From the NCBI GenBank assembly GCA_903848645.1, contig CAINGU010000032.1:1-64000 (forward strand): a stretch of 64,000 bases of DNA. Direction: 5' to 3'. The number at the start of each line of letters is the position of its first letter. Within the stretch, counting starts at the first letter, position 1. Both the position numbers and the translations under genes were made by a program. Shown here one piece after another: positions 53,220 through 61,853 of this stretch. The notes beneath the pieces were generated by a model. That model had not been told where the DNA came from. It was given only the letters and a program-made list of their open reading frames with translations, and did not search any database. This DNA comes from an uncultured cyanobacterium (GTDB taxonomy: Bacteria; Cyanobacteriota; Cyanobacteriia; Cyanobacteriales; Nostocaceae).

Positions 53220-54155
53220 TTATGGTAATAAAATTGAACCTGCTGGACATTGAACACCTTGGGATGCTTTTGTCGGAATTTTGGGAATTGCTGGCGCTTG
53301 AGTTGCTGGTTTGACAGTTTCACAAATAGCCGTATTTGTCAATGTTTCACCTTTGATTTTTCTGATAAATACAATTCCTGTATAACTTTTTAAATCAGGC
53401 TTTTTAGCAGTAGCAGTTTGCACAACACTTTGATTATTTTTACCTTGCGAAACGATGCGATAACGGTAATTTTCAGTTGTCGACTCAATACCAATTTGTA
53501 GTTCTTGAATAGTTTTTGCAAACTTACCATTTTCTAGAAAATAAGCCTGTTGTGCGCGGTTCATAGCACCAACAATTTGTTTAGCTTCAGATTGGGGATT
53601 ATTAGCTGGTTTTTCCTGACTAGGATCAAGTATTTCCACATTTTTAGGTAAGGTGGCATTATCAGAAACCTTTTTAAATAGAGATATATCCGCAGAAAAC
53701 TTAGTGGGTCTGGGTTGTCCGGGATTAGTACCTTGTATTTGCAGCCGCATTTGACCATCGGCTGTAAAATCAAAAATAGTTAAAACTGGTTTGGGATTAT
53801 CAGGGAGAGTAATATCCAGATACATTGGGTTTGGTGTTGAGTTAATCTGATACTTTAATGGGTAAGCAACAGATTTTTCCCCAAACCCCATAATTAAAAA
53901 CATTTTCCCGTCAGCAGTAAAGATAAAACTGATATTTTGACCTGAAGAATCTTTATTTTCCCATTGTCCGACCAGTTTTTTGATAATAGCGTCTTCTGAA
54001 GAATTAGCCGGTTGCGATACAGCGGGTGTTGGTGCGGTTGTCGGTTGGGCTAATACATTTGTCGGAAATGTCAATGGTAAAGCCACTAATAAGCTGTAAG
54101 TGAGGAATTTACTAGCAGTTTTGAGTTTGTTAAAGTCAAGAATAATTTGTGGCAT
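53220..54155 (-). CDS. Lipocalin-like / type IV pilin-like G/H two-domain protein
   Basis: A 311-aa exported protein. A signal peptide (about 17-36, ending NVLAQ) leads to a lipocalin-like beta domain (about 55-165, KLVGQWENKDSSGQ then FIFTADGKMF). The C-terminal type IV pilin-like G/H domain (about 193-311) has NRAQQAYFLENGKF, SYTGIVF and CPAGSILL. The C-terminal half is clearly paralogous to the protein at 22156-22764. The role is unknown; possibly an envelope protein that binds a ligand. It precedes purN by 9 bp but is unlikely to be functionally linked. Confidence 0.78.
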   Translation of the reverse strand: MPQIILDFNKLKTASKFLTYSLLVALPLTFPTNVLAQPTTAPTPAVSQPANSSEDAIIKKLVGQWENKDSSGQNISFIFTADGKMFLIMGFGEKSVAYPLKYQINSTPNPMYLDITLPDNPKPVLTIFDFTADGQMRLQIQGTNPGQPRPTKFSADISLFKKVSDNATLPKNVEILDPSQEKPANNPQSEAKQIVGAMNRAQQAYFLENGKFAKTIQELQIGIESTTENYRYRIVSQGKNNQSVVQTATAKKPDLKSYTGIVFIRKIKGETLTNTAICETVKPATQAPAIPKIPTKASQGVQCPAGSILLP

Positions 54156-54323
54156 TTATGGGTATTCCATTGTGTTAACAGTATTTTATACCAATTCTGC
54201 ACGAAGATGCGCTGAATTAGGATAAACGTTCGCGTAGCGTCCCCTAGGGATAGGCGCAAAGGATGCGAAGAAAGAATTGAAGAAGCAGTCAAATGACTAA
54301 CCGTAGCCAGAGTATCAGATAAA

Positions 54324-56057
54324 CTACCTATTTTCTTTTTCCCGATGATTAGCAGCTTGTAATAATAAAGATTCTGCAAAAGAGATTGCGTCATTTGCAG
54401 ATTTACCACCAGCTAACTGTGCCAATTCTTCCCGTCGGGTGGTTAAATTATCCAAACTTGTCACTCTCACAACTGTCCGTTGTTCATCATTACTATTCCT
54501 GGCTTTATTAATCACTAGTTTATCAACGCGAAAATGACGATCTGCCATAGCTGCGATTAGAGGTTGATGGGTTACACATAATACTTGATGTCCTTGACTA
54601 AGTTGGTGCAATTTTTCGGCTATGGCTTGGGCTACTCTACCAGAAACTCCCACATCAATTTCATCAAATATCATTGTTCCCACTTCATTACCTTGATTAA
54701 AACAAGCTTTTAAAGCTAGTAAAAAACGGCTCATTTCTCCACCAGAAGCAATTTCTGTTAATGGTTGAATCGGTTCTCCAGGGTTAGGACTAAACATAAA
54801 AGTAATTTTATCTGCACCTGTAGCTGTGGGGGTAGTAGGAACAATTTCCACTTGAAATTTCACCTTATCCATTGCTAACGGCTTGAGTTCAGCCAATAAC
54901 CGAGATTCTAAATTAGCCGCAGTTTGCCGCCGTAATTGGCTTAATTGGTGACTAATTTGCTGGAGTTGTTGTAAATATAATTGTTCTTGTTGTTCTAAAG
55001 TTTCAATAGATTGTTCACTATTATTTAATTCAGCCAATTCAGTTTGAATACGTTCATAATAAGCGATCGCTTCCGTCAGAGTCGGTCCATATTTCCGACA
55101 AATTTGTTTTAATTCCCGGATCCGTTCATCCACTTCTTCTAACCGCTGGGGATCTGCTTCCAACCCTTCCCCATACATATTAATCTGTCTCCCTACTTCC
55201 ATTACCGCTGCAATGGCATCTCTCACCAATTCCAACAAAGATTGTAATTGAGAATCATACTCCACCATGTGAGTTAATGTCATCTCTCCATCGGCTAATA
55301 AATCAGCAGCAGTCCGAGTTTCCTGATCATCTTGATACAAAGCCTGATAAACTTTGTAACTCATTTGTTGTAAATCCACAACATGATTCAGGCGGTCCCG
55401 TTCTTGATTTAACTGTTCCATTTCCTGGGCATCATCAAGATTAGCCCCACCTAATTCTTGCACTTGATATGTTAATAAATCTAATTGTTGCAGCCGTTCC
55501 CGTTCCGATGTCCGGCGTTTTTCTAGCGCTTGCCGGGCTTGTTGATATAGAATAAAAGCAGCGGCGACATTTTGGCGTTTTTGCCACAAAGCATCACCAC
55601 CATATAAATCTAACCAATCTCGAACTTGGGCAGATTGTCCCACCTGTACGGTTTGCCCTTGTGCTGTAATTTCTACCAAACTATCCCGTAATCCTGCCAT
55701 TAAGGGACGATTTACCAGCACTCCATTCACTCTTGATCTACTGCGGATATTACTGGTAGTGGTGGCAATTTCTCGACTAATGATTACAGCATTATCATCT
55801 GTTAAATCAATTTCTTGTTCATTTAACCAAGCAGCTAGAGGCGGAGTGACGCTAAAAGTTGCTTCTACTATAGCGCGATTTGTGCCAGTCCGAATCACCC
55901 GACTAGAAACTTTACCACCTAAAACCGCATCAATGGCATCTAATATGATTGATTTTCCTGCACCTGTTTCTCCCGTTAATACATTCAAACCCGCACCAAA
56001 ATCCAATTCCAGATGATCAATTAAGGCGAAATTTTCAATTCTTAAATATAGCAGCAT
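54324..56057 (-). CDS. recN: DNA repair protein RecN
   Basis: A 577-aa SMC-like ATPase acting in double-strand break repair. Walker A is GETGAGKSI (29-37) in the N-terminal head, followed by a coiled-coil arm with Gln/Leu-rich helices (about 160-390). The C-terminal head has the signature LASGGEMSR-type TEIASGGEMSRF and Walker B FDEIDVGVSG. All motifs expected of RecN are present. It is transcribed alone; a hairpin lies upstream at 56160-56189. Confidence 0.95.
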   Translation of the reverse strand: MLLYLRIENFALIDHLELDFGAGLNVLTGETGAGKSIILDAIDAVLGGKVSSRVIRTGTNRAIVEATFSVTPPLAAWLNEQEIDLTDDNAVIISREIATTTSNIRSRSRVNGVLVNRPLMAGLRDSLVEITAQGQTVQVGQSAQVRDWLDLYGGDALWQKRQNVAAAFILYQQARQALEKRRTSERERLQQLDLLTYQVQELGGANLDDAQEMEQLNQERDRLNHVVDLQQMSYKVYQALYQDDQETRTAADLLADGEMTLTHMVEYDSQLQSLLELVRDAIAAVMEVGRQINMYGEGLEADPQRLEEVDERIRELKQICRKYGPTLTEAIAYYERIQTELAELNNSEQSIETLEQQEQLYLQQLQQISHQLSQLRRQTAANLESRLLAELKPLAMDKVKFQVEIVPTTPTATGADKITFMFSPNPGEPIQPLTEIASGGEMSRFLLALKACFNQGNEVGTMIFDEIDVGVSGRVAQAIAEKLHQLSQGHQVLCVTHQPLIAAMADRHFRVDKLVINKARNSNDEQRTVVRVTSLDNLTTRREELAQLAGGKSANDAISFAESLLLQAANHREKENR

Positions 56058-56159
56058 TTAAATAATCCTTACTATTGCAGATTTCCTGATTTTCGCTGAT
56101 TACTATAGTCAGAAAGACTGAGATTTGAACTTTGACTAGATTAGGAAAAACCTAGATGT

Positions 56160-56189
56160 GTAGGGGTTTAGCTCATGCTTGACCCCTAC
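56160..56189. repeat. GTAGGGGT hairpin
   Basis: GTAGGGGT (56160-56167) pairs with ACCCCTAC (56182-56189). The inner bases resemble those of the palindrome at 2627-2655. It lies after the WD40 gene and before recN and could end the former's transcript. Confidence 0.55.
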
Positions 56190-56203
56190 CTGTAGAATCA
56201 AAT

Positions 56204-56641
56204 TTATGCTATGGGAAACAGAGTAATGGTTGTATCCCCACTTCCAGCAGCTAATATTTTACCATCTGGACTGAAGGCAATTGAGTAAATTATTGAATCT
56301 GTACATTTGACGCTAGAAATTTCTGCACCACTAGCGACTGACCATAATTTTACTGTTTTATCTTTACTAGCACTAGCAAAAATTTGTCCATTGGGACTAT
56401 ATGCAAGGGAACAAATATGATCAGAATGTCCTGATAAGGTGCTAATTTCTTGACTAGTTTCTAGATTCCAAAGTTTAATAGTTTTGTCTTGAATACCACT
56501 AATTAAAGTTTTTCCGTCGGGACTAAATGCCAGAGAAGTAATCCCTCCAAACCAATCAGAATTTCCTGTTAAGGTTTTCACTTTATTTTCAGCTAATTGT
56601 AAAATTTTGATAGTTTTATCATTATTTTTCGGTATTGTCAT
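56204..56641 (-). CDS. Short WD40-repeat protein (partial propeller)
   Basis: A 145-aa protein with about three to three and a half WD40 repeats (AFSPDGKTLISGIQDKTIKL, AYSPNGQIFASASKDKTVKL, AFSPDGKILAAGSGDTTITL). It opens in the middle of a repeat: NNDKTIKILQL is the last strand of a blade whose first part is missing. A closed propeller needs about seven blades, so this is a fragment or must assemble with another chain. Its start overlaps the preceding coiled-coil gene by 20 bp in a different frame, and a fusion broken by deletion or frameshift is likely. Confidence 0.7.
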   Translation of the reverse strand: MTIPKNNDKTIKILQLAENKVKTLTGNSDWFGGITSLAFSPDGKTLISGIQDKTIKLWNLETSQEISTLSGHSDHICSLAYSPNGQIFASASKDKTVKLWSVASGAEISSVKCTDSIIYSIAFSPDGKILAAGSGDTTITLFPIA

Positions 56642-57698
56642 TTGATGAAGATGTGGTAGGAATTACTTCTAGTGTTTCTTGATAATTATCTGATTCTTCT
56701 ATACTTGATTTATTTGCTAACTGTGACGGGTTAAACCAAGTATTTAATTCCGTCAATACATCCAATGTTTTCAAAGATTCGTTAATAGAATTGCTAATAA
56801 AATCCAAGTTATTAATTGTGGTAATTTCTTCTCTTTCCTGGCTTGTTTCTTCCGGTACTGGATTTGTTGGCGAATTGGATTTATTTTTAACCTGTAACGG
56901 CTGTACCAAAGCTGTAAATAAACTATCTAATTCTGTTAATCCATCTAATTTTGTCAACCTTTGATTAATAGAATCAAAAATGTCATTATTTTGGGAACTT
57001 TCACTTTCTTGTTTTTCTTTAATCTCACCTATTTGTTGGCTTTGTTCTAAAATTGATTGATGTAATTTATGTGTTGAATCATCAATTTGTGCAAATCGAG
57101 AATTAAAGACTTGTATCTGTTGATTGATTTGTGATAATTCAGTTTTCAATTCTGCAATATTTCTCAAATATTCATCTTTGTCAACAGTGGAACTCAAATT
57201 TTCTAGAGAAATATCTAATTTCTGTAACCGATTATTGACAATTTGCATTTCTTGATTAACTGCATTAAATTTCGTACTCAACTTTTGCATTGATATTTGA
57301 ATTTTCTGATCAATAACTTGACTAATTTCCTGTTTATAAACTTCAAGTTTTCCCAAACGTTCATTAATAGCAATTTCAATTTTTTGGTCAATAATTTGGC
57401 TGAGTTGTTGTCTCCAAGCTTCGATTTGTTCTAAACGTTGATTAGAGGTATTCATGGTTTTTTGAACTTGGTAAAATTCTTCAGTAATATTTTGCAAACT
57501 TGTCTGTAATAGATCAATTTGTGATTGTGATTGGGAATAATTAAACTTAGGACGATTGACTAAATTTAAAGCCATACTTAAACTCAGGGGAATAACTGCA
57601 TAAACCCCCTGTTGCGTCACTGTTGCTACTATTGTTCCTAATACTGATAACCCCAAACATATATACTCGCTAACTTCTAGCAACTGATGATTATTCAT
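56622..57698 (-). CDS. Membrane-anchored coiled-coil protein
   Basis: A 358-aa protein with one or two hydrophobic segments near the N-terminus (about 12-48) and a long Gln/Ile/Leu-rich coiled coil (about 60-280; units such as RLEQIEAWRQQLSQIIDQKI recur). The tail (about 280-358) is Ser/Thr/Asn-rich and low complexity. It ends with 20 bp overlapping the WD40 frame at 56204. Cyanobacterial relatives pair this N-terminus with WD40 repeats, so the two frames probably formed one gene. Function unknown. Confidence 0.7.
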   Translation of the reverse strand: MNNHQLLEVSEYICLGLSVLGTIVATVTQQGVYAVIPLSLSMALNLVNRPKFNYSQSQSQIDLLQTSLQNITEEFYQVQKTMNTSNQRLEQIEAWRQQLSQIIDQKIEIAINERLGKLEVYKQEISQVIDQKIQISMQKLSTKFNAVNQEMQIVNNRLQKLDISLENLSSTVDKDEYLRNIAELKTELSQINQQIQVFNSRFAQIDDSTHKLHQSILEQSQQIGEIKEKQESESSQNNDIFDSINQRLTKLDGLTELDSLFTALVQPLQVKNKSNSPTNPVPEETSQEREEITTINNLDFISNSINESLKTLDVLTELNTWFNPSQLANKSSIEESDNYQETLEVIPTTSSSNDNTEK

Positions 57699-58104
57699 GT
57701 TAACTGGTATTACTTGTCAAGTCGTGATTACTATATCACAAACCGTACTCAATAAAATTCAGCAAATAAAATTTTATACTCTTTGCGTCTGGAGCGTCTC
57801 TGCGTGCAAAAAATTCTTTCCTTCTGCAACGCTAATTTTTAGATATAAAAACTTGCAGATTATACACCTTGACAATAACACAAAATTTCAAGATGTCAAT
57901 ACCCTAGTAAAATCGTTAGCTTATTGATTCCATTCTCAATAATCTTGAGAATCAACCGAGCATATTCTCAATAAACATAGTCATGAACTTTTTTTGTAAA
58001 AAGGAGATTTAAAAAACTTATCTGTCTGACTGCACTGGTAGAAAATTAGCAGCCATGACTTAAAAATTGCTAAATTAACAAAGGATGCAATTATCTCATT
58101 AAAT
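57699..58104. promoter_or_regulatory. Region upstream of the SLH-hydrolase gene with inverted repeats
   Basis: This 406-bp gap has no gene. CTTTGCGTC...CTCTGCGTG-type short repeats lie at about 57781-57806 (related to the inverted CAAAGGCGCAAAGACGC at 17783-17799). ATTCTCAATAATCTTGAGAAT at 57932-57952 (8-bp arms ATTCTCAA/TTGAGAAT) is followed by a half-site ATTCTCAATAA at 57964. The same cluster is found after the gene at 60241-60274. Confidence 0.45.
57932..57952. promoter_or_regulatory. Inverted repeat, operator-like
   Basis: ATTCTCAA (57932-57939) and TTGAGAAT (57945-57952) are 8-bp arms separated by 5 bp. A further half-site ATTCTCAATAA begins at 57964. It is about 150 bp before the SLH-hydrolase start, and its half-sites resemble cyanobacterial metal-regulator (Fur/PerR-like) boxes. 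Confidence 0.4.
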
Positions 58105-60126
58105 ATGGTATCTACTCCTATAACTTTCTCCGATATTCAAAATCATTGGTCACAACCATTTATAGAAGCCTTAGCAGCACGACGGGTATTAAATGGTTAT
58201 CCTGATGGGACTTTTCGCCCAAATAACCTCGTTACTCGCGCTGAATTTGCTGCTATTATCGCCGCTGTTTTTTCCCAACCAGTCAAACGTGAATATCTGC
58301 CTTTTGTGGATGTTCCTCAAACCCATTGGGCGATAAACGCGATTAAAAAAGTTTATGAAAGTGGATTTTTAACAGGGTATCCAAACAAGCGTTTTGGCAC
58401 AGATGAAGGAATTGCTAGGGGTGATGCTTTAGTCGCAATGGTCAATGGTTTGGGAATTGCTGGTCAAGTTGACCTGGACTTAGTAAGTAAACTGGCAGAA
58501 ATTTATCAAGATGGATCTTTAATTCCCTACTATGGGATTAATCAAATCGCGTTAGCAACTCGCGCTGGTTGGGTGGTGAATTATCCTAACGCAAAAATAC
58601 TAAATTATAAAACAGCCTCTACTCGTGCAGATGTGGCGGCTATGGTTTATCAAGCTTTAGTATATTTGGGCAAAGCGGAAAAAATCCCTTCTGATTATAT
58701 TGTTGTTCCTCCAATCATACCGAAACCGACACCCACAATTTCTAATACTGTCAAGGTAAATCATCGTCGAGAATTCCGAGGTGCTTGGGTTGCGACTGTG
58801 TGGAATAGTGATTGGCCTTCTAAACCGGGACTAGCTGTGGAACAGCAAAAAGCTGAGTTGGTGGCGATTATTAAACAGTTACAATCTTTGAATTTCAATG
58901 CTTTAGTTTTCCAGGTAAGACCAGAAGGTGATGCAATATATGCTTCTGAGTTAGAACCTTGGAGTGCTTGGATTACGGGAACTCAGGGAAAAGCACCATC
59001 ACCATTTTATGATCCTTTGGAATTTGCGATCGCCCAATGTCATCAACGCAATATTGAATTACACGCTTGGTTTAATCCTTACCGCGCTAGAGCTAATAGT
59101 GAATTCGCTCGTGTTCGTCCCCACATCGCAGTTACTAACCCAGAAGTAGTTTATCAATGGGGTAGTCAACAATGGATGGACCCCGGTGCAAAAGTCGTTC
59201 AAGATAGAGCATACAACGTTATTATTGATGTTGTCCGCCGTTATGATTTAGATGCTATTCATTTAGATGATTATTTTTACCCCTATCCCATATCTGGAAA
59301 ATCTTTTCCCGATGATAAAACCTACGCAGCTTATAAAGCCAGTGGGGGTAAACTAAATTTAGAAGATTGGCGACGGGAAAACGTCAATCAAATGGTATTG
59401 CGACTTTCTCAAGGAATTAAAGCCACCAAGCCTCATGTGAAATTTGGGATTAGTCCCTTTGGTATTTATCGTTCTGGAGAACCTGCGGGAATTGTCGGCT
59501 TAGATGCCTATAGTGTCCTCTATGCAGATTCTAAAAAATGGTTACAACAAGGTTGGATAGATTATATTGCTCCCCAACTCTACTGGCGGACTGACCAAAC
59601 CAAACAAAGTTATGAAGTTTTGCTGAAATGGTGGACTCAAGCTAATACCAAACAGCGTCATGTCTATGCAGGTAATAATCTAGAACAGCTAGATGGTAAA
59701 GCTTGGAAAAATAGTGAAATTGCCAAGCAAATTCAGATTTCTCGGAATTTAGGGGGTAATTTGTCCTTGGGTAATATCTTTTTCAGTATGACTGGTATTA
59801 AAGAAAATCGTCAAGGCATCTCTGACCAATTTAAAACCGATTATCCCACACCTGCTCTAGTTCCTAGTATGTCATGGCAAAGTTCCATCACGCCACCACC
59901 TCCCAAAAACCTCAAGTATATTGATGGGAAATTAAACTGGGAAGCAGGTGATGATCAACCTGTGCGTTCTTGGACTCTATATTTGCAAAATAACAATAAT
60001 TGGATAATTCAACGCATTTTATCCGCTGGTACTACCTTTGCGACAGTTCCACCAGGAGTTTATGCAGTATGTGCTGTGGATAGATTAGGGAATGAAAGTC
60101 AAGGTGTGATGATTACCGTAACTTGA
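58105..60126 (+). CDS. SLH-domain family 10 glycosylhydrolase-like protein
   Basis: A 673-aa protein. Residues about 7-195 hold three SLH modules (FSDIQNHWSQPFIEALAARR, then FVDVPQTHWAINAIKKVYES, then a diverged third), which bind secondary cell-wall polymer. Residues about 220-545 are a GHL10/DUF187 glycosyl hydrolase-like domain (EFRGAWVATVWNSDWPSKPG, FNALVFQVRPEGDA, IHLDDYFYPYP). The C-terminus is a short Fn3-like beta domain. The domain is found on proteins acting on peptidoglycan or glycans. Its N-terminus lacks a signal peptide although the domains imply export. A terminator follows. Confidence 0.88.
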   Translation: MVSTPITFSDIQNHWSQPFIEALAARRVLNGYPDGTFRPNNLVTRAEFAAIIAAVFSQPVKREYLPFVDVPQTHWAINAIKKVYESGFLTGYPNKRFGTDEGIARGDALVAMVNGLGIAGQVDLDLVSKLAEIYQDGSLIPYYGINQIALATRAGWVVNYPNAKILNYKTASTRADVAAMVYQALVYLGKAEKIPSDYIVVPPIIPKPTPTISNTVKVNHRREFRGAWVATVWNSDWPSKPGLAVEQQKAELVAIIKQLQSLNFNALVFQVRPEGDAIYASELEPWSAWITGTQGKAPSPFYDPLEFAIAQCHQRNIELHAWFNPYRARANSEFARVRPHIAVTNPEVVYQWGSQQWMDPGAKVVQDRAYNVIIDVVRRYDLDAIHLDDYFYPYPISGKSFPDDKTYAAYKASGGKLNLEDWRRENVNQMVLRLSQGIKATKPHVKFGISPFGIYRSGEPAGIVGLDAYSVLYADSKKWLQQGWIDYIAPQLYWRTDQTKQSYEVLLKWWTQANTKQRHVYAGNNLEQLDGKAWKNSEIAKQIQISRNLGGNLSLGNIFFSMTGIKENRQGISDQFKTDYPTPALVPSMSWQSSITPPPPKNLKYIDGKLNWEAGDDQPVRSWTLYLQNNNNWIIQRILSAGTTFATVPPGVYAVCAVDRLGNESQGVMITVT

Positions 60127-60135
60127 CAACTAGCA

Positions 60136-60170
60136 AGTTGGGTTTTCTCACGTCAACCCAACTACTTTTT
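60136..60170 (+). terminator. Rho-independent terminator
   Basis: The perfect 9-bp stem AGTTGGGTT (60136-60144) / AACCCAACT (60155-60163) is followed by ACTTTTT. It is directly after the SLH-hydrolase gene. Confidence 0.85.
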
Positions 60171-60240
60171 AACTTATATGTAAACGAAAAACCTATAAGT
60201 TTTTTCAATCAAATTTTCCAAAAAAAGAATTTCACCCTAT

Positions 60241-60274
60241 ATTGTCAATAATCTTGAGAATATTCTCAATAAGT
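60241..60274. promoter_or_regulatory. Second operator-like inverted-repeat cluster
   Basis: ATTGTCAATAATCTTGAGAAT (60241-60261) differs by one base from the upstream copy at 57932, and is directly followed by ATTCTCAATAA. Together TTGAGAAT and ATTCTCAA also form a contiguous palindrome. Confidence 0.4.
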
Positions 60275-60480
60275 CGGGGAAAAAAGTTCATTTCAGGGCT
60301 TGATATTCTCAACTATTTTTTGTACAATAATTTTGATTATAATTTGCTTGGGCTATTTTATTTACTTTTTAGATTTCTAAAATTATTAAACGCAGATGAG
60401 CGCAGATAAAGATGAAATGAATTAATGAGTTTCATAATTCTGTGCAGTCTCGCATAAGTTTGTTATTACTGGACAGAACC

Positions 60481-60972
60481 CTACATCACCCGCAAACCCA
60501 AAATCATTAAATCTCGTTCCACACCGTCCAAATCAGCAATTTTTGGTAAATTTCCCCAAGCTTGAAAACCGAACCAAGCAAATAACTTTAAACTAGGTTG
60601 ATTATGGGCGAAAATAAAACTAACTAACGTCTTTAAACCTAAATTGGGACTTTCCTGAATTGCTTTTTCTAAAAGTTGTTTTCCCAAGCCACGTCCTTGA
60701 AAATTTGGAGCAATATAAATACTAATTTCCGCTGTAGAATAGTAAGCTGGTCTACCGTAGAATGATTGAAAGCTCAACCATCCAGCAATTACACCCTCGG
60801 TTTCCACTACCCAGAGGGGACGCTGTGAGGGGACTCGTCCTTGAAACCAAGCTAAACGACTTTCCACAGACACAGGTTCTAAATCAGCGGTAGCCATGCG
60901 GCCAGGAACAGCAGCGTTGTAAATGGCGACAATGGCGGGTAAATCGGTTTCTGTGGCATGGCGGATGATCAT
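60481..60972 (-). CDS. GNAT acetyltransferase (phosphinothricin acetyltransferase-like)
   Basis: A 163-aa GNAT enzyme. The acetyl-CoA-binding motif is NFQGRGLG (about 94-101), and the N-terminal IRHATETDLPAIVAIYNAAV and the YYSTAEISIYI strand match the Pat/MnaT subgroup, which acetylates amino groups of methionine derivatives or phosphinothricin-like compounds. The natural substrate is unknown. It lies 80 bp from the methyltransferase stop on the same strand. Confidence 0.88.
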   Translation of the reverse strand: MIIRHATETDLPAIVAIYNAAVPGRMATADLEPVSVESRLAWFQGRVPSQRPLWVVETEGVIAGWLSFQSFYGRPAYYSTAEISIYIAPNFQGRGLGKQLLEKAIQESPNLGLKTLVSFIFAHNQPSLKLFAWFGFQAWGNLPKIADLDGVERDLMILGLRVM

Positions 60973-61052
60973 TGCTGCTATCTGGGCAAAATTCTTGATA
61001 AAATATGTTCAAATAATACAGCGTTAAGAGGTCATTTCTCGATAATTTTCTC

Positions 61053-61772
61053 TTAAAACCGGACTTTGTACAACTCAAATAATTCTCCTAATTGGCGTTT
61101 GATTATCTTAGCACCTCCAGCTTTAATGGTTTTTTCCCACTCAGCGACGGGTTCGAGAAACACCTCTGCACCCAAATAAGTTTCTAACACAGCCCAATCT
61201 TCTGCTAAAGGCTGTTCTGAATTAAGAACATCAAATACAAAATGTCCTCCTGGTTTTAATACTCGCTTAACTTCCACCAAGACAGCATTCCAATATTCTA
61301 GGGGAAAATAGCAACTAAATCCTGTGGCAATTACTAAATCAAATTGATCTTCAGGATAATTTAAATGATGTGCTGCACCTAATTCTACACCTTTGAATAA
61401 TTTTGAGTTTAATTGTGAACCACGGGAGTTGAGAGTATCTTTGGCTATATTACTAATTTCTTGCCCATAAAAGAATGCTTGCCAATCTCTCCAAGGATAG
61501 ATTAAAAAGCTAACACCACAACCAATATCTAAACAATGTTCGTTTTTTTGAGGTTGAGCAATTTCCCAAAATGGTGAAACTATTCTCTGGCTTAATCTGC
61601 CATTTTTCCATTCCTGAAATATTGGCATTGCTTCTACTTCGTCGGGTACTGCAAATTTCTGATTTTGATATTGACGATTAAAGCGATATGCTATTTGTGC
61701 TATTCTCTCTTGCCATTTGTCTGGGGAATAGGTTTTATTTTTATAAGAATTAGAAGGTGGATTTTTAGACAT
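61053..61772 (-). CDS. Class I SAM-dependent methyltransferase
   Basis: A 239-aa methyltransferase with motif I LDIGCG (81-86), motif II/III around LVIATGFSCYF, and FDVLNSEQP after the RVLKPGGHFVFD strand. These define a small-molecule class I enzyme of the methyltransf_11/25 type. The target is unknown. A conserved N-terminal helical region (about 1-75) contains a NRQYQNQKFAVPDEVEAMPIF segment. It ends 80 bp before the GNAT gene start on the same strand. Confidence 0.85.
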   Translation of the reverse strand: MSKNPPSNSYKNKTYSPDKWQERIAQIAYRFNRQYQNQKFAVPDEVEAMPIFQEWKNGRLSQRIVSPFWEIAQPQKNEHCLDIGCGVSFLIYPWRDWQAFFYGQEISNIAKDTLNSRGSQLNSKLFKGVELGAAHHLNYPEDQFDLVIATGFSCYFPLEYWNAVLVEVKRVLKPGGHFVFDVLNSEQPLAEDWAVLETYLGAEVFLEPVAEWEKTIKAGGAKIIKRQLGELFELYKVRF

Positions 61773-61828
61773 TTATTAGTTTGGTAATAGGTAATAGGTA
61801 ATTTTCTTCGTCCTTCTTTATGATTTAT

Positions 61829-61852
61829 GGGCGCAGGCCCTGCGCCCCTACT
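61829..61852. repeat. GGGCGCAG palindromic repeat, copy 3
   Basis: GGGCGCAGGCCCTGCGCCCC is followed by TAC. It is the same as the copy at 31602. It sits between the ABC ATPase gene and the methyltransferase gene, both on the minus strand. Confidence 0.65.
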
Positions 61853-61853
61853 T

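Larger units (their letters stand above)
60127..60480. other. Intergenic region with terminator and operator-like repeats
   Basis: No gene is seen in this 354-bp gap. It contains the terminator at 60136-60170, ATTGTCAATAATCTTGAGAAT with ATTCTCAATAA attached (60241-60274) and an AACGCAGATGAGCGCAGATA repeat (about 60388-60408). Similar AACGCAGA repeats lie at about 49280-49310. Confidence 0.5.
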
